Source of the DNA: Pseudomonas chlororaphis
Lineage (GTDB): Bacteria > Pseudomonadota > Gammaproteobacteria > Pseudomonadales > Pseudomonadaceae
Assembly: GCA_001023535.1 (NCBI GenBank)
Contig: CP011020.1
Location: forward strand, 1,016,001-1,080,000
Direction of reading: 5' to 3'
Length of the DNA stretch: 64,000 nt
Shown here: one piece after another, positions 19,007 through 30,378 of the stretch
How positions within the stretch are numbered: position 1 is the first letter of the stretch
Layout: each line of letters opens with the position of its first letter
Notes under the pieces: model-generated
What the model saw: only the letters and a program-made list of their open reading frames with translations
Databases searched by the model: none
What the model was told of the DNA's origin: nothing
Program-made: the position numbers and the translations under genes

Positions 19007-19525
19007 TTACAGCGGCATTGTGTAGTGAAGCGCGAAGCTTTCCACACCGTCGTTGGTCGACTTGATGCCAGCGTTGGAGTAATGCGTGGCGCGAATGCCC
19101 ACTTCATGCCCGCCATTGAAGCGCAGGCCGAGGCCGATACGGTCTTCAAACTGGAATGCCGTGCCGAGCTTGTTGCTCTCCACTTCAGTGTTGGCAAACA
19201 ACGCAACGCCGACACCTGCCTCGATGTAAGGCTTCACATTTTCACCGGCGAATTCATAAACGAATACCGGCGAGAACGACAGGCTGTGGTTGCTGGAAGT
19301 CTCGTCACCTTCCCAATAGGTGTAGGCACCGCTCCAGTAGCCGGTCAGACGGCCGACATCGCTCTGCAACCAGCTTTTATCCCAATCGAATTGCATCCCC
19401 AAACGATACGTCATGGTCGAATCGCTGGTCTGGCCAATGCCAAACTCCACGCCAGCCGCCTGTGCGGTGTAGGTGTGCCCCAGTAGTGCAGCCGCAAGCG
19501 CGGCAAAGCAGAATAAGCGCTTCAT
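19007..19525 (-). CDS. pagL: Lipid A 3-O-deacylase PagL
   Basis: A 172-residue outer-membrane beta-barrel enzyme that removes the 3-O-linked acyl chain of lipid A. It begins MKRLFCFAALAAALLGHTYT with a signal peptide cleaved around AQA-A (about residue 23). The catalytic region RATHYSNAGIKSTNDGVESF near the C-terminus carries the His, Ser and Glu of the PagL triad, and the chain ends in an aromatic-rich strand (HYTMPL). An AAAGGA site eight bases before 19525 supports this start over the two longer in-frame options. It lies where P. aeruginosa has pagL, next to murI. Regulation unknown. Confidence 0.88.
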   Translation of the reverse strand: MKRLFCFAALAAALLGHTYTAQAAGVEFGIGQTSDSTMTYRLGMQFDWDKSWLQSDVGRLTGYWSGAYTYWEGDETSSNHSLSFSPVFVYEFAGENVKPYIEAGVGVALFANTEVESNKLGTAFQFEDRIGLGLRFNGGHEVGIRATHYSNAGIKSTNDGVESFALHYTMPL

Positions 19526-19643
19526 TAGAAACATCCTTTTCCGAACAGACTTAGTAGTTAGTTTTTTGTTACAAACAGACAAAGCTATAGAAATCCGCGC
19601 TGAAGCAGAAGTTCAGCACTTTTTACAGAATTTTCACATTTTC

Positions 19644-20435
19644 TTACAGGCCGAAGCTTCGCACAACGCCAGACGATTGCCATAGCATTGGTAGGATTTT
19701 TCCTAAATGTGTCGGGTCTGCGCTACTCCAGAATTGAGTTTCGCTGGGCGGCCCTTCGGCCAGCAGCGCCCGATCCGCCAGCAGGCGCTGGAGCTGACGG
19801 GCCACGGCGGCACCGGTGTCGATCAGGCTGATGTGCGGCGCAATCATTTCCTGGAGCAGCGGCTTGAGGAATGGATAGTGGGTGCAGCCCAGGATCAATG
19901 TGTCGCATCCGGCGGCGAGCAACGGCTCGACGTAGTGTTGCAACAGTTGACGCAGGGCCGGGCTGTGCAAGTCCCCCGCCTCGATCATTTCCACCAGCCC
20001 CGGGCACGGCTGGGTGATGACCCGCACATCGGCGGCAAAGCGGTCGAGCAGCGCCGCGAACTTGGCGCTCTGCAAGGTGCCCGTGGTGGCCAGCACACCG
20101 ACGATGCCGCTGCGGGTGGCGGCCGCCGCCGGCTTGACCGCCGGCTCCATGCCAACGATGGGCCACTGCGGGAAGTCGCGACGCAGGTCGGCCACCGCCG
20201 CCACCGTTGCAGTGTTGCAGGCCACCACCAGTGCCTTCGCGCCTTGGCCCAGGAGAAAGTCCGCAATGACCGCGCAGCGCTGGCGAATGTATTCCGGGCT
20301 CTTCTCGCCGTAGGGAATATGCCCACAGTCGCCAACGTAGAGCAGGGATTCATTGGGCAACAGCCGCCGGATCTCCCCCAGCACCGAGAGCCCGCCAACA
20401 CCGGAGTCCATCACGCCGACCGGCGCTTCACTCAT
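19644..20435 (-). CDS. murI: Glutamate racemase
   Basis: A 263-residue cofactor-independent racemase that makes D-glutamate for peptidoglycan. The two catalytic cysteines are in [10 protein letters not shown] (about residue 75) and [15 protein letters not shown] (about 186), and the N-terminal [11 protein letters not shown] motif is intact. The ATG at 20435 ([12 protein letters not shown]) overlaps the end of the moeB-like gene by eight bases, so the two are coupled. An upstream in-frame start lies inside that neighbour and is rejected. Confidence 0.94.
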   Translation of the reverse strand: MSEAPVGVMDSGVGGLSVLGEIRRLLPNESLLYVGDCGHIPYGEKSPEYIRQRCAVIADFLLGQGAKALVVACNTATVAAVADLRRDFPQWPIVGMEPAVKPAAAATRSGIVGVLATTGTLQSAKFAALLDRFAADVRVITQPCPGLVEMIEAGDLHSPALRQLLQHYVEPLLAAGCDTLILGCTHYPFLKPLLQEMIAPHISLIDTGAAVARQLQRLLADRALLAEGPPSETQFWSSADPTHLGKILPMLWQSSGVVRSFGL

Positions 20436-21183
20436 GACGGCCACCGCAGACGCTGCAACCGGGATCGCGCTTGACCCGCAGTTCGCGAAACCGCGAGCCC
20501 AGGGCATCGATCAGCAGCAAGCGACCCACCAGCGGCTCGCCAAAGCCCACCAGCAGCTTCAAGGCTTCAAGGGCCTGCAGGCTGCCGACCAGCCCGACCA
20601 GGGGCCCCAGCACCCCGGCTTCGCTGCACGTCAGCTCGGCCTCGCTGCCGTGGCCGTAGAGGCAGTGGTAGCAAGGGCTTTCGGCGCGCCGTGGGTCGAA
20701 GACCGACAACTGCCCTTCCAGGCGAATCGCCGCGCCGCTCACCAGGGGCTTGCCTGCCGCGACACAGGCGGCGTTCACCGCTTCGCGGGTGGAAAAATTG
20801 TCGGAGCAGTCGAGCACCAGATCCACGGTCGCGACCGCGGCGGCCAGGCTGTCGGCATCCATCGCTGCCCGGTGCGGCACCAATCGAACCTCGGGATTGA
20901 TCGCCGCCAGGCGCCGCATCGCCGAGTCGACCTTGCCCAGACCGACGCTGTCGGTGTCGTGGATGACCTGGCGTTGCAGGTTGGTCAGGTCAACCGTGTC
21001 GAAATCCGCCAAGTGCAGTTCGCCAACGCCGGCGGCCGCCAGGTACAGCGCCACCGGTGCGCCGAGACCGCCAAGGCCGACGATCAATACACGGCTCTGC
21101 TTGAGGCGCAACTGACCGTCGATGTCGACGTGTTGCAGCAGGATCTGCCGGCTGTAGCGCAATAATTCCTGATCGTTCAGCAC
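20428..21183 (-). CDS. moeB: MoeB/ThiF-type E1-like adenylyltransferase
   Basis: A 251-residue HesA/MoeB/ThiF protein, expected to adenylate the C-terminal glycine of a small sulfur-carrier protein (MoaD or ThiS) for molybdopterin or thiazole synthesis. It has the nucleotide motif [18 protein letters not shown] (about 34-51), catalytic Arg/Asn region NLQRQVIHD, and the zinc Cys pairs CYHC and CSVC. Start uncertain: there is no ATG. A GTG at 21183 gives the family-typical [13 protein letters not shown] with a GGGGTG site; a GTG at 21192 adds three residues. Its start overlaps prmC. MoeB versus ThiF cannot be separated by reading; the gene position matches the moeB of P. aeruginosa. Confidence 0.85.
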   Translation of the reverse strand: MLNDQELLRYSRQILLQHVDIDGQLRLKQSRVLIVGLGGLGAPVALYLAAAGVGELHLADFDTVDLTNLQRQVIHDTDSVGLGKVDSAMRRLAAINPEVRLVPHRAAMDADSLAAAVATVDLVLDCSDNFSTREAVNAACVAAGKPLVSGAAIRLEGQLSVFDPRRAESPCYHCLYGHGSEAELTCSEAGVLGPLVGLVGSLQALEALKLLVGFGEPLVGRLLLIDALGSRFRELRVKRDPGCSVCGGRHE

Positions 21184-22007
21184 GGCAGGCACCCCAGGCT
21201 GATGCGTTCATGGCCGCCCAGGTCCTTGCGGCTGTGGACCTCGCGCAAGCCTTGGGCCTGCAACAGGTCTCGCACCGCCGCGGCCTGGTCGTACCCATGC
21301 TCGAGCATCAGCCAGCCGCCGGGTTCGAGATGGGCCGGTGCCTGGGCAATGATGTCGCGCAGGTCATCCAGCCCGTCCTGGCCGGCCACCAGCGCACTGG
21401 CCGGCTCGAAACGCACGTCGCCTTCGGCCAGGTGCGGATCGGTGGCGGCAATGTAGGGGGGGTTGCTGATGATCAGCCCGAACCGCTCGCCTTCCAGCGC
21501 ACTGAACCAGTGGCTGCTCAGCACCGTGACGTTGCGCAGGTCCAGGCGCTGGCGATTGCGCTCGGCCAGGGCCACGGCCTCCAGCACCCGGTCTACCGCC
21601 GTCACCTGCCAGGCCGGGCGCTCGCTGGCCAATGCCAGGGCGATGGCGCCGCTGCCGGTGCCGAGGTCGAGGACCCGCGCCGGTGCGGCCGGCAACAAGG
21701 CCAGCGCGGTTTCCACCAGCAGTTCGGTGTCGGGACGCGGGATCAATGTATGGGGGGCGACTTCCAGGTCGAGCTTCCAGAAGCCCTGTTGCCCAAGGAT
21801 GTAGGCCACCGGCTCGCCGGAACGGCGGCGGCGCAGGTATTCGGAGAACAGCAGCGCGGCTTCGCTCGGCACGATCCGCTCGGGCCAGGTGTGCAGGAAG
21901 CTGCGGGACTTGCCCAGCGCAGCCGCCAGCAACAACTCGGTATCCAGGCGCGGCGTGGGTGAATCCGGCAACTCGGCGGCGCGTAACAAACTGGCGATGA
22001 TGGTCAT
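21177..22007 (-). CDS. prmC: Release factor glutamine methyltransferase
   Basis: A 276-residue SAM-dependent enzyme that methylates the glutamine of the GGQ motif in release factors RF1 and RF2. It has the SAM-binding motif VLDLGTGSGAIALALA (about 113-128) and the substrate-binding NPPY in LIISNPPYIAATDP (about 183). The IPRPDTELLVE motif is also present. The gene lies 14 bases downstream of prfA, which encodes its substrate RF1, on the same strand, a widespread operon. Its 3' end overlaps the moeB-like gene. Confidence 0.95.
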   Translation of the reverse strand: MTIIASLLRAAELPDSPTPRLDTELLLAAALGKSRSFLHTWPERIVPSEAALLFSEYLRRRRSGEPVAYILGQQGFWKLDLEVAPHTLIPRPDTELLVETALALLPAAPARVLDLGTGSGAIALALASERPAWQVTAVDRVLEAVALAERNRQRLDLRNVTVLSSHWFSALEGERFGLIISNPPYIAATDPHLAEGDVRFEPASALVAGQDGLDDLRDIIAQAPAHLEPGGWLMLEHGYDQAAAVRDLLQAQGLREVHSRKDLGGHERISLGCLPC

Positions 22008-22021
22008 GTGTTCACCTGTGC

Positions 22022-23100
<1,079 letters not shown>

Positions 23101-23104
<4 letters not shown>

Positions 23105-24390
23105 TGCGTTTTTTTATCCGAAAAGCTATCCGGTGAACCCTCACCGAGGGCAAACAGTTCCTGGGCCATGGCCAGCGCATCGAGACGGCCCTCGGCGGTC
23201 AGCTTCTTGAGCTGGACACTGGGGGCGTGGAGCAGTTTGTTGGTCAGGCCGCGCGCCAGTTGCACCAACACCTCTTCGGCACTGCCGCCGTTGGCCAGCA
23301 GGCGCTGGGCCTTTTGCAGTTCTTCGTCGCGCAGGCGTTCGCTCTGCTGACGGTACGCCTTGAGCACATCCACCGCCGCCAGCTCGCGCAGGCGCACCAT
23401 GAAGTCCTCGGCGCCGACGGTGATCATCTCTTCCGCCGCCTGGGCCGCGCCCTGCCGACTCTTGAGGTTCTCGGCCACCACCTCGTGCAGGTCGTCGACG
23501 CTGTAGAGGTAAACGTCGTCCAGCTCGCCGACTTCCGGTTCGATGTCCCGTGGAACGGCGATGTCGACCATGAAGATCGGTTTGTGCTTGCGCAGCTTCA
23601 GGGCGCTTTCCACCGCGCCCTTGCCCAGGATCGGCAATTGGCTGGCGGTGGAGCTGATGACAATGTCGCTGTGCACAAGCTCGGCGGGAATGTCCGACAG
23701 CAGCACCGCGTGGGCGCCGAACTGTTCGGCCAGGATACTGGCGCGCTCCAGGGTCCGGTTGGCGACGACGATGCGCTTGACCCCCAGGTCGTGAAGATGG
23801 CGGGCGACCAGGGTGATGGTCTCGCCGGCGCCGATCAGCAGCGCCTGGCTGCGTTGCAGGTCGCTGAAAATCTGTTTCGCCAGGCTGACGGCGGCAAACG
23901 CCACGGACACCGGGTTCTCGCCGATGGCGGTGTCGGTGCGCACCTGCTTGGCGGCGTTGAACGTGGCCTGGAACAGCCGCCCCAGCAGCGGGCCAACGGT
24001 TCCGGCCTCGCGGGCCACGGCGTAGGCCGACTTCATCTGGCCGAGGATCTGCGGCTCGCCCAGTACCAGCGAATCGAGGCCCGAGGCCACGCGCATCATG
24101 TGACGAACGGCCGCATCGTCTTCGTGCACATAGGCACTGGCACGCAGCTCTTCGAGGCTCAGGTCGTGAAAACCGGCCAGCCAGCGCAGTACCGAATCGG
24201 CCGAAACGTGATCCTGTTCTATATAAAGCTCGCTGCGGTTGCAGGTGGAGAGGATCGCGGCTTCGCGGCTGTCGGTCAGTCGGCAGAGCTGCTGCAGGGC
24301 CTCAACCAGCTGCTCAGGCGTAAAGGCCACGCGCTCGCGGACGTCTACTGAAGCAGTCTTGTGGTTAATACCAAGTGCAAGGAAGGCCAT
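23101..24390 (-). CDS. hemA: Glutamyl-tRNA reductase
   Basis: A 429-residue enzyme reducing glutamyl-tRNA(Glu) with NADPH to glutamate-1-semialdehyde, the first committed step of tetrapyrrole synthesis. The catalytic cysteine is in [13 protein letters not shown] (about residue 50), the NADPH site in [17 protein letters not shown] (about 186-202), and the VANRTLERA helix follows. Promoter-proximal gene of the leftward hemA-prfA-prmC-moeB-murI operon, divergent from the TPR lipoprotein gene with about 170 bases between. HemA and the hemH gene at 10875 are the two haem-pathway genes in the window. Confidence 0.96.
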
Positions 24391-24562
24391 TCAAGGTCGC
24401 TGATGGTGACGTGAAGCCGGCAATTGTCCTACTTCGCCAGATTCAGAACAACCACTCGATCTCTATCGCCCGACACCCGCGCGTAAATCGACGGGGCGGT
24501 TATGTTTGACCGAAGGCTTGTGTCATGATGATCCGACCGCAGGTTAGTCGTCCTCTTCCTAT

Positions 24563-26287
24563 ATGAATAGATCTTCCGCGTTGTTCCTCGCTCTTGCCTT
24601 GCTCAGCGGCTGCCAGTCCATGGCCCCCGTGTCGACAGACGGTTCCCCACCGGTCGAAGACAGCACGCAAGCCCCTGAAAAGCCCAAGGTCTACGGCTCG
24701 TTCAGCGAAGAAACCATCTTCAGCCTGTTGAGCGCCGAACTGGCAGGCCAGCGCAATCGCTTCGACATTGCGCTGGACAACTATGTGACCCAGGCCATCA
24801 ATACCCAGGACCCGGGCATCTCCGAGCGGGCGTTTCGCATCGCCGAGTACCTGGGCGCCGACCAGCCCGCGCTGGATACCGCACTGATCTGGGCCAAGAA
24901 TGCCCCGGACGACCTGGAAGCGCAGCGCGCCGCCGCCGTGCAACTGGCGCGGGCCGGGCGCTACGACGACTCCATGATGTACATGGAGAAAGTCCTGCTG
25001 GGCAAGGGCGACACCCATTTCGACTTCCTGGCGCTGTCGGCAGCCGACACCGACCAGGAAACCCGCAACGGCCTGATGAAAAGCTTCGATCGGCTGTTGC
25101 AGCGTCATCCGAACAACGGCCAGCTGATTTTTGGCAAGGCCCTGCTGATGCAACAGGATGGCGACACCCAGGGTGCCCTCAGCCTGCTGGAAGACAACCC
25201 GCCGGAAGCCGGCGAAGTGGCGCCTATCCTGCTGCGCGCCCGCCTGCTGCAAGGCTTGAATCGCGGTGACGAAGCCCTGCCGCTGCTGGAAAAAAGCATC
25301 AAGAAGTACCCGGACGACAAACGCCTGCGCCTCACCTACGCCCGCATGCTGGTGGAGAACAACCGCATGGACGACGCCAAGGTGGAGTTCTCCAGCCTGG
25401 TCCAGCAGTACCCGGAAGACGACGACTTGCGTTATTCCCTGGCGCTGGTGTGCCTGGAAGCCAAGGCCTGGGACGAGGCCAGGGGCTATCTGGAAGACCT
25501 GATCGCCAGGGAAAGCCACGTCGATTCGGCCCACCTGAACCTGGGACGCATCGCCGAGGAACGCAACGACCCCGAAAGCGCATTGATCGAATACGCCCAG
25601 GTCGGCCCGGGCAACGACTACCTGCCGGCCCAGCTGCGCCAGGCCGATATCCTGATGGGCAACGGCAAGACCAGCGAGGCCCAGAGCCGCCTGGCCGTGC
25701 AGCGCGACGCCCAACCGGACTACGGCATCCAGCTGTACCTGATCGAAGCCGAGACCCTGTCGGCCAACAATCAGGGCGACAAGGCCTGGAATGTGCTGCA
25801 ACAAGCCTTGAAGCAGTACCCGGATGACCTGAACCTGCTGTACACCCGTGCCATGCAGGCGGAAAAACGCAATGACCTGGGCCAGATGGAGAAAGACCTG
25901 CGCCTGATCATCCAGCGCGACCCGGACAACGCCATGGCCCTGAACGCCCTCGGCTACACCCTGTCGGATCGCACCACCCGCTACGACGAAGCCAAGTTGC
26001 TGATCGAACAGGCCCACCAGATCAACCCGGAAGACCCGGCCGTGCTCGACAGCCTGGGTTGGGTGAACTTCCGCCTGGGCAATCTCGACGAAGCCGAACG
26101 CCTGTTGCGCCAGGCCCTGGAGCGTTTTCCCGACCAGGAAGTCGCCGCGCACCTGGGCGAAGTCCTGTGGGCCAACGGCAAACAACGCGAAGCCCGGCAG
26201 ATCTGGAGCCGCTTCCTAAAGGAGCAGCCCGACAGCCCGATCTTGCGCGGTACCATCAAACGCCTGACCGGATCAGAGACCCTCTAA
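24563..26287 (+). CDS. TPR-repeat outer-membrane lipoprotein
   Basis: A 574-residue protein beginning [20 protein letters not shown], with a lipobox cysteine at position 17. The rest is a helical array of tetratricopeptide repeats, clearest at about 400-560 ([19 protein letters not shown], then [20 protein letters not shown]). Such lipoproteins serve as scaffolds, and this one sits four bases upstream of lolB and is evidently cotranscribed with lolB and ispE. It corresponds by position to P. aeruginosa PA4667 (from memory). The ribosome site before 24563 is poor. The exact partner is unknown; a role in envelope assembly is inference. Confidence 0.85.
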   Translation: MNRSSALFLALALLSGCQSMAPVSTDGSPPVEDSTQAPEKPKVYGSFSEETIFSLLSAELAGQRNRFDIALDNYVTQAINTQDPGISERAFRIAEYLGADQPALDTALIWAKNAPDDLEAQRAAAVQLARAGRYDDSMMYMEKVLLGKGDTHFDFLALSAADTDQETRNGLMKSFDRLLQRHPNNGQLIFGKALLMQQDGDTQGALSLLEDNPPEAGEVAPILLRARLLQGLNRGDEALPLLEKSIKKYPDDKRLRLTYARMLVENNRMDDAKVEFSSLVQQYPEDDDLRYSLALVCLEAKAWDEARGYLEDLIARESHVDSAHLNLGRIAEERNDPESALIEYAQVGPGNDYLPAQLRQADILMGNGKTSEAQSRLAVQRDAQPDYGIQLYLIEAETLSANNQGDKAWNVLQQALKQYPDDLNLLYTRAMQAEKRNDLGQMEKDLRLIIQRDPDNAMALNALGYTLSDRTTRYDEAKLLIEQAHQINPEDPAVLDSLGWVNFRLGNLDEAERLLRQALERFPDQEVAAHLGEVLWANGKQREARQIWSRFLKEQPDSPILRGTIKRLTGSETL

Positions 26288-26291
26288 GACC

Positions 26292-26909
26292 ATGTTTTTG
26301 CGCCACTTCATCGTTTTCAGCTTCATCGCCCTGCTCGCCGGTTGCGCGGGCTTCGGTGCCCGTGAATCAGTCCAGGGCCATGGCAACCCGGCCCAGTGGC
26401 GCGAGCACAAGACCCAACTGAGCGGCCTCGACGGCTGGCAGATCGACGGCAAGATCGGCATCCGCGCACCGAAGGATTCGGGTAGCGGCACGCTGTTCTG
26501 GCTGCAGCGCCAGGACTACTACGACATTCGCCTGTCGGGCCCGCTGGGTCGCGGCGCGGCCCGCCTGACCGGCCGGCCGGGCCAGGTGGCGCTGGAAGTG
26601 GCCAACCAGGGGCGCTACGAGGCGCCGACGCCCGAAGCCTTGCTGGAAGAGCAACTGGGCTGGAAATTGCCGGTTTCCCACCTGACCTGGTGGGTACGCG
26701 GCTTGCCGGCGCCGGACAGCAAGAGTCGCCTGACCCTTGACGCCGACAGCCGCCTGTCCAACCTGGAACAGGACGATTGGCAGATCGAATACCTCAGCTA
26801 CGCCCAGCAGAACGGCTACTGGCTGCCCGAGCGCATCAAACTGCACGGCAGCAACCTCGACGTGACGCTGGTGATCAAGCAATGGCAGCCGCGCAAGCTG
26901 GGGCAATGA
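26292..26909 (+). CDS. lolB: Outer-membrane lipoprotein insertion protein LolB
   Basis: A 205-residue lipoprotein that receives lipoproteins from periplasmic LolA and inserts them into the outer membrane. Signal sequence [20 protein letters not shown] has the lipobox Cys at 18. Family features are [40 protein letters not shown], and a protruding-loop equivalent around [23 protein letters not shown]. It lies between the TPR lipoprotein and ispE, the usual lolB-ispE neighbourhood of gammaproteobacteria. Confidence 0.94.
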   Translation: MFLRHFIVFSFIALLAGCAGFGARESVQGHGNPAQWREHKTQLSGLDGWQIDGKIGIRAPKDSGSGTLFWLQRQDYYDIRLSGPLGRGAARLTGRPGQVALEVANQGRYEAPTPEALLEEQLGWKLPVSHLTWWVRGLPAPDSKSRLTLDADSRLSNLEQDDWQIEYLSYAQQNGYWLPERIKLHGSNLDVTLVIKQWQPRKLGQ

Positions 26910-26910
26910 C

Positions 26911-27762
26911 ATGACCGCTTCACGCCTGACCCTGCCCTCCCCGGCCAAACTCAACCTGATGCTGCACATCCTCGGGCGTCGCCCGGACGGTTATCACGAA
27001 CTGCAAACGATCTTCCAGTTTCTCGACTACGGTGACGAGATCACTTTTGCCGTGCGCGACGACGGCGTGATTCGCCTGCACACCGAGTTCGAGGGCGTGC
27101 CCCATGACAGCAACCTGATCGTCAGGGCCGCGAAAAAACTCCAGGAACAAACCGGCTGCGCGCTGGGCATCGACATCTGGATCGAAAAAATCCTGCCCAT
27201 GGGCGGCGGAATCGGCGGCGGCAGTTCAAATGCGGCGACGACTTTGCTTGGGCTAAACCACCTCTGGCAACTGGGTTGGGACGCCGATCGGCTGGCGGCG
27301 CTGGGCCTGGAACTGGGGGCCGACGTCCCGGTTTTCGTGCGTGGGCACGCCGCTTTTGCCGAGGGCGTCGGGGAAAAACTCACGCCAGTGGAGCCCGAAG
27401 AACCCTGGTACCTGGTACTGGTGCCGCAAGTCTCTGTAAGTACAGCAGAAATTTTTTCAGATCCACTGTTGACACGTAACTCTCCTCCCATTAAAGTGCG
27501 CCCCGTTCCCAAGGGAAACAGTCGAAATGACTGCTTACCGGTGGTAGCGAGGCGTTATCCAGATGTTCGTAACGCCTTGAATTTGTTAGGTAAATTTACC
27601 GAAGCAAAACTCACCGGAACTGGAAGTTGTGTGTTTGGGGGCTTCCCAAGCAAAGCTGAAGCTGATAAAGTCTCGGCCCTTCTTACAGAGACCCTTACAG
27701 GGTTTGTAGCAAAAGGAAGCAACGTTTCGATGTTGCACCGCAAGCTGCAAAGTCTGCTCTAA
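26911..27762 (+). CDS. ispE: 4-diphosphocytidyl-2-C-methyl-D-erythritol kinase
   Basis: A 283-residue GHMP kinase of the MEP isoprenoid pathway, phosphorylating CDP-methylerythritol at the 2-position. Motifs are [22 protein letters not shown] (with the N-terminal lysine), the ATP loop [19 protein letters not shown] (about 94-112) and the C-terminal [12 protein letters not shown] (about 234-245). It starts one base after the lolB stop. Its last third (from about 27430) is conspicuously AT-richer and uses different codons from the first two thirds, and it contains a near-consensus promoter for the downstream tRNA-Gln and prs. Confidence 0.95.
   Translation: MTASRLTLPSPAKLNLMLHILGRRPDGYHELQTIFQFLDYGDEITFAVRDDGVIRLHTEFEGVPHDSNLIVRAAKKLQEQTGCALGIDIWIEKILPMGGGIGGGSSNAATTLLGLNHLWQLGWDADRLAALGLELGADVPVFVRGHAAFAEGVGEKLTPVEPEEPWYLVLVPQVSVSTAEIFSDPLLTRNSPPIKVRPVPKGNSRNDCLPVVARRYPDVRNALNLLGKFTEAKLTGTGSCVFGGFPSKAEADKVSALLTETLTGFVAKGSNVSMLHRKLQSLL
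27469..27497 (+). promoter_or_regulatory. Strong sigma-70 promoter inside ispE, for tRNA-Gln and prs
   Basis: TTGACA at 27469-27474, exactly 17 bases, then TAAAGT at 27492-27497. It lies in an AT-rich, codon-atypical part of ispE about 300 bases before tRNA-Gln. A GGCGTTA/TAACGCC hairpin (27551-27576) lies between promoter and tRNA. Confidence 0.7.
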
Positions 27763-27799
27763 AAGGAATCGAGTGCTGGGCACTCGCAGCAACAGATAC

Positions 27800-27874
27800 A
27801 GGGGCGTCGCCAAGCGGTAAGGCAGCAGGTTTTGATCCTGCCATGCGTTGGTTCGAATCCAGCCGCCCCTGCCA
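27800..27874 (+). tRNA. tRNA-Gln (anticodon TTG)
   Basis: A 75-base cloverleaf with encoded CCA. The acceptor stem AGGGGCG pairs with CGCCCCT, the anticodon stem-loop is GCAGG-TTTTGAT-CCTGC with TTG at 34-36, and the T-loop is GTTCGAATC. It lies between ispE and prs and is probably cotranscribed with prs from the promoter in ispE. Confidence 0.97.
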
Positions 27875-27921
27875 TTTTCCTATACTCATCCAGGTATACC
27901 CTCAGCCTTCAGGTACTGCGC

Positions 27922-28863
27922 GTGTCCAAGATGATGGTCTTTACGGGGAACGCTAACCCCGATCTGGCTCGGCGTGTCGTACGTCAGCTGCATATCCCTC
28001 TCGGTGACATTTCTGTCGGTAAGTTCTCCGACGGCGAAATCACTGCCGAGATCAATGAAAACGTTCGCGGTAAAGACGTCTTCATTATTCAGCCGACCTG
28101 CGCTCCGACCAACGATAACCTGATGGAACTCGTCGTGATGGCTGATGCCTTCCGCCGTTCCTCGGCTACTCGTATCACTGCTGTTATTCCTTACTTTGGT
28201 TATGCCCGCCAGGATCGCCGTCCGCGTTCCGCACGTGTGGCCATCAGCGCGAAAGTCGTGGCTGATATGCTCACCGTCGTTGGCATCGACCGTGTTCTCA
28301 CGGTTGACCTGCACGCTGACCAGATCCAGGGCTTCTTCGATATTCCCGTGGACAACATCTACGGCTCCCCCGTTCTGGTGGATGACATTGAAGACCAGCG
28401 CTTCGAAAACCTGATGATCGTCTCCCCGGACATTGGCGGTGTCGTGCGTGCACGTGCCGTTGCCAAATCCCTGGGCGTGGACCTGGGTATCATCGACAAA
28501 CGTCGTGAGAAGGCCAATCACTCCGAAGTGATGCACATCATCGGCGACGTCGAAGGACGTACCTGTATCCTGGTCGACGACATGGTCGATACCGCCGGCA
28601 CCTTGTGCCACGCGGCCAAGGCCCTGAAAGAGCACGGCGCAGCCAAGGTCTTTGCCTACTGCACACACCCTGTGCTGTCGGGTCGGGCGATCGAGAACAT
28701 TGAAAATTCCGTGCTGGACGAACTGGTGGTGACCAACACCATCCCGTTGTCCGCAGCAGCACAAGCCTGTGCACGTATCCGTCAACTGGATATCGCACCG
28801 GTTGTTGCCGAAGCGGTTCGCCGCATCAGCAATGAAGAATCGATCAGCGCGATGTTCCGCTAA
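27922..28863 (+). CDS. prs: Ribose-phosphate pyrophosphokinase
   Basis: A 313-residue cytosolic enzyme making PRPP from ribose-5-phosphate and ATP; PRPP feeds purine, pyrimidine, histidine, tryptophan and NAD synthesis, and the salvage enzymes Hpt and Upp encoded at 8095-9465. The PRPP signature is [18 protein letters not shown] (about 129-146), the ribose-5-phosphate loop is [17 protein letters not shown] (about 216-232), and the flexible loop [10 protein letters not shown] is near 100. A GTG start at 27922 gives the standard [10 protein letters not shown] beginning and length; the longer ORF would start inside the tRNA. It has its own strong terminator. Confidence 0.95.
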   Translation: MSKMMVFTGNANPDLARRVVRQLHIPLGDISVGKFSDGEITAEINENVRGKDVFIIQPTCAPTNDNLMELVVMADAFRRSSATRITAVIPYFGYARQDRRPRSARVAISAKVVADMLTVVGIDRVLTVDLHADQIQGFFDIPVDNIYGSPVLVDDIEDQRFENLMIVSPDIGGVVRARAVAKSLGVDLGIIDKRREKANHSEVMHIIGDVEGRTCILVDDMVDTAGTLCHAAKALKEHGAAKVFAYCTHPVLSGRAIENIENSVLDELVVTNTIPLSAAAQACARIRQLDIAPVVAEAVRRISNEESISAMFR

Positions 28864-28896
28864 GGGCCCTGCCCTCGCGATGACATCTCGTTGACG

Positions 28897-28943
28897 AAAA
28901 GCGCCCCGCCCCGGCATTCACTGTCGGGGCGGGGCTTTTTTGC
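28897..28943 (+). terminator. Intrinsic terminator of prs
   Basis: AAAAGCGCCCCGCCCCG pairs with CGGGGCGGGGCTTTTTT around a short loop, 34 bases after the prs stop. Confidence 0.93.
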
Positions 28944-29006
28944 CCATATCGCCTTTAGCGCTGGTCGCAAACGCTGGGGCGAGTATGGTTATCCTGGAGA
29001 TACAAC

Positions 29007-29609
29007 ATGAACGATTTTACTCTGAATGCTGAAGTGCGTTCCGACCTGGGGAAAGGTGCGAGCCGCCGCCTGCGTCGTCTCGCAAGCCTGGTTCCAGCTG
29101 TAGTCTACGGTGGCGACAAAGCCCCTGAGTCCATCAGCATGCTGGCCAAAGACGTTGCCAAACTGCTCGAAAACGAAGCGGCCTACAGCCACATCATCGA
29201 GCTGAACGTAGGTGGTTCCAAGCAGAACGTCGTGATCAAGGCCCTGCAACGCCACCCAGCCAAAGGCCACGTGCTGCACGCCGACTTCGTCCGCGTTGTT
29301 GCCGGTCAGAAGCTGACTGCTGTTGTTCCAGTGCACTTCATCAACGAAGCTGCTCCGGTCAAGAAAGGCGGCGAAATCTCGCACGTGACTTCGGAAATCG
29401 AAGTGTCCTGCCTGCCGAAAGACCTGCCTGAATTCATCGAAGTCGACCTGGCTGACGCCGAAATCGGCACGATCATTCACCTGTCCGACCTCAAGGCCCC
29501 TAAAGGCGTTGAGTTTGTTGCCCTGGCACACGGCGATGACAAGGCTGTTGCCAACGTCCACGCTCCACGTGTTGCTCCAGAAGCTACCGAAGAAGGCGCT
29601 GCAGAGTAA
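29007..29609 (+). CDS. rplY: 50S ribosomal protein L25 (Ctc type)
   Basis: A 200-residue 5S-rRNA-binding ribosomal protein of the longer TL5/Ctc form. The N-terminal L25 domain covers about residues 5-92 ([26 protein letters not shown], then [18 protein letters not shown]) and the C-terminal beta domain covers about 97-185. The chain ends in an acidic tail (EATEEGAAE). CTGGAG precedes the ATG. It sits between prs and pth, the common prs-rplY-pth-ychF order of pseudomonads. Codon use is that of a highly expressed gene. Confidence 0.95.
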   Translation: MNDFTLNAEVRSDLGKGASRRLRRLASLVPAVVYGGDKAPESISMLAKDVAKLLENEAAYSHIIELNVGGSKQNVVIKALQRHPAKGHVLHADFVRVVAGQKLTAVVPVHFINEAAPVKKGGEISHVTSEIEVSCLPKDLPEFIEVDLADAEIGTIIHLSDLKAPKGVEFVALAHGDDKAVANVHAPRVAPEATEEGAAE

Positions 29610-29770
29610 TTTCACTCTGTCGCCGGAGTGACCGGAACCATCGCGGACTGGAACGTAGCGAGACAGCGGGCGAGAACGCGAAGTTTACTTAACGGTAGAT
29701 CCGCACTGTTCATCCACTGTCGCTTCGAACTGACCGCGACGTTATCCACACTCCAGGAAGGGCCCCTATC

Positions 29771-30355
29771 GTGACTGCCATAAAACTGATCGTTGGCTTG
29801 GGAAATCCAGGCGCTGAATACGAACAGACCCGGCATAACGCAGGGGCCCTTTTTGTTGAGCGCATCGCGCACGCACAAGGCGTCAGCCTGGCAGCCGATC
29901 GCAAATATTTCGGCCTGACCGGGCGCTTCTCGCACCAGGGTCAGGATGTTCGCCTGTTGATTCCCACCACCTACATGAACCGTAGCGGCCAGGCCGTGGC
30001 GGCATTGGCTGGTTTCTTTCGCATCAAGCCGGAAGAAATCCTGGTGGCCCACGACGAACTCGACCTGCCTCCGGGCGTTGCCAAGCTCAAGCAGGGCGGC
30101 GGCCACGGCGGTCACAACGGGTTGCGCGACATCATCGCGCAACTGGGCAATCAGAATACCTTTTACCGCCTGCGGCTCGGCATTGGCCACCCGGGCGTTG
30201 CCAGCATGGTTTCAAACTTTGTCCTGGGTCGTGCGCCTCGCGCCGAACAGGAAAAACTCGATGCCAGCATCGACTTTGCCCTCGGCGTGCTGCCGGATAT
30301 CCTCGCCGGTGAATGGAACCGCGCGATGAAAAACCTGCACAGCCAGAAGGCCTGA
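29771..30355 (+). CDS. pth: Peptidyl-tRNA hydrolase
   Basis: A 194-residue enzyme that recycles peptidyl-tRNA dropped from ribosomes. The catalytic His is in [14 protein letters not shown] (about residue 22), with the conserved [10 protein letters not shown] start, [12 protein letters not shown] (about 67-78) and [13 protein letters not shown] (about 110-122). It starts with GTG at 29771, which gives the usual N-terminus; an AGGA site is about 12 bases upstream. ychF follows 23 bases later, so the two are probably cotranscribed. Confidence 0.95.
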   Translation: MTAIKLIVGLGNPGAEYEQTRHNAGALFVERIAHAQGVSLAADRKYFGLTGRFSHQGQDVRLLIPTTYMNRSGQAVAALAGFFRIKPEEILVAHDELDLPPGVAKLKQGGGHGGHNGLRDIIAQLGNQNTFYRLRLGIGHPGVASMVSNFVLGRAPRAEQEKLDASIDFALGVLPDILAGEWNRAMKNLHSQKA

Positions 30356-30378
30356 CACTCACTCCTCGGGGAAACACC

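Noticed and set aside
19599..19617. GCTGAA-N7-TTCAGC hairpin between murI and pagL as a terminator
   Set aside because: No T-run follows on the minus strand and the stem is short; not called.
24500..26185. 561-codon ORF antisense to the TPR lipoprotein gene
   Set aside because: Low-complexity Val/Gln/His-rich shadow translation; the opposite strand has a clear lipobox and TPR motifs.
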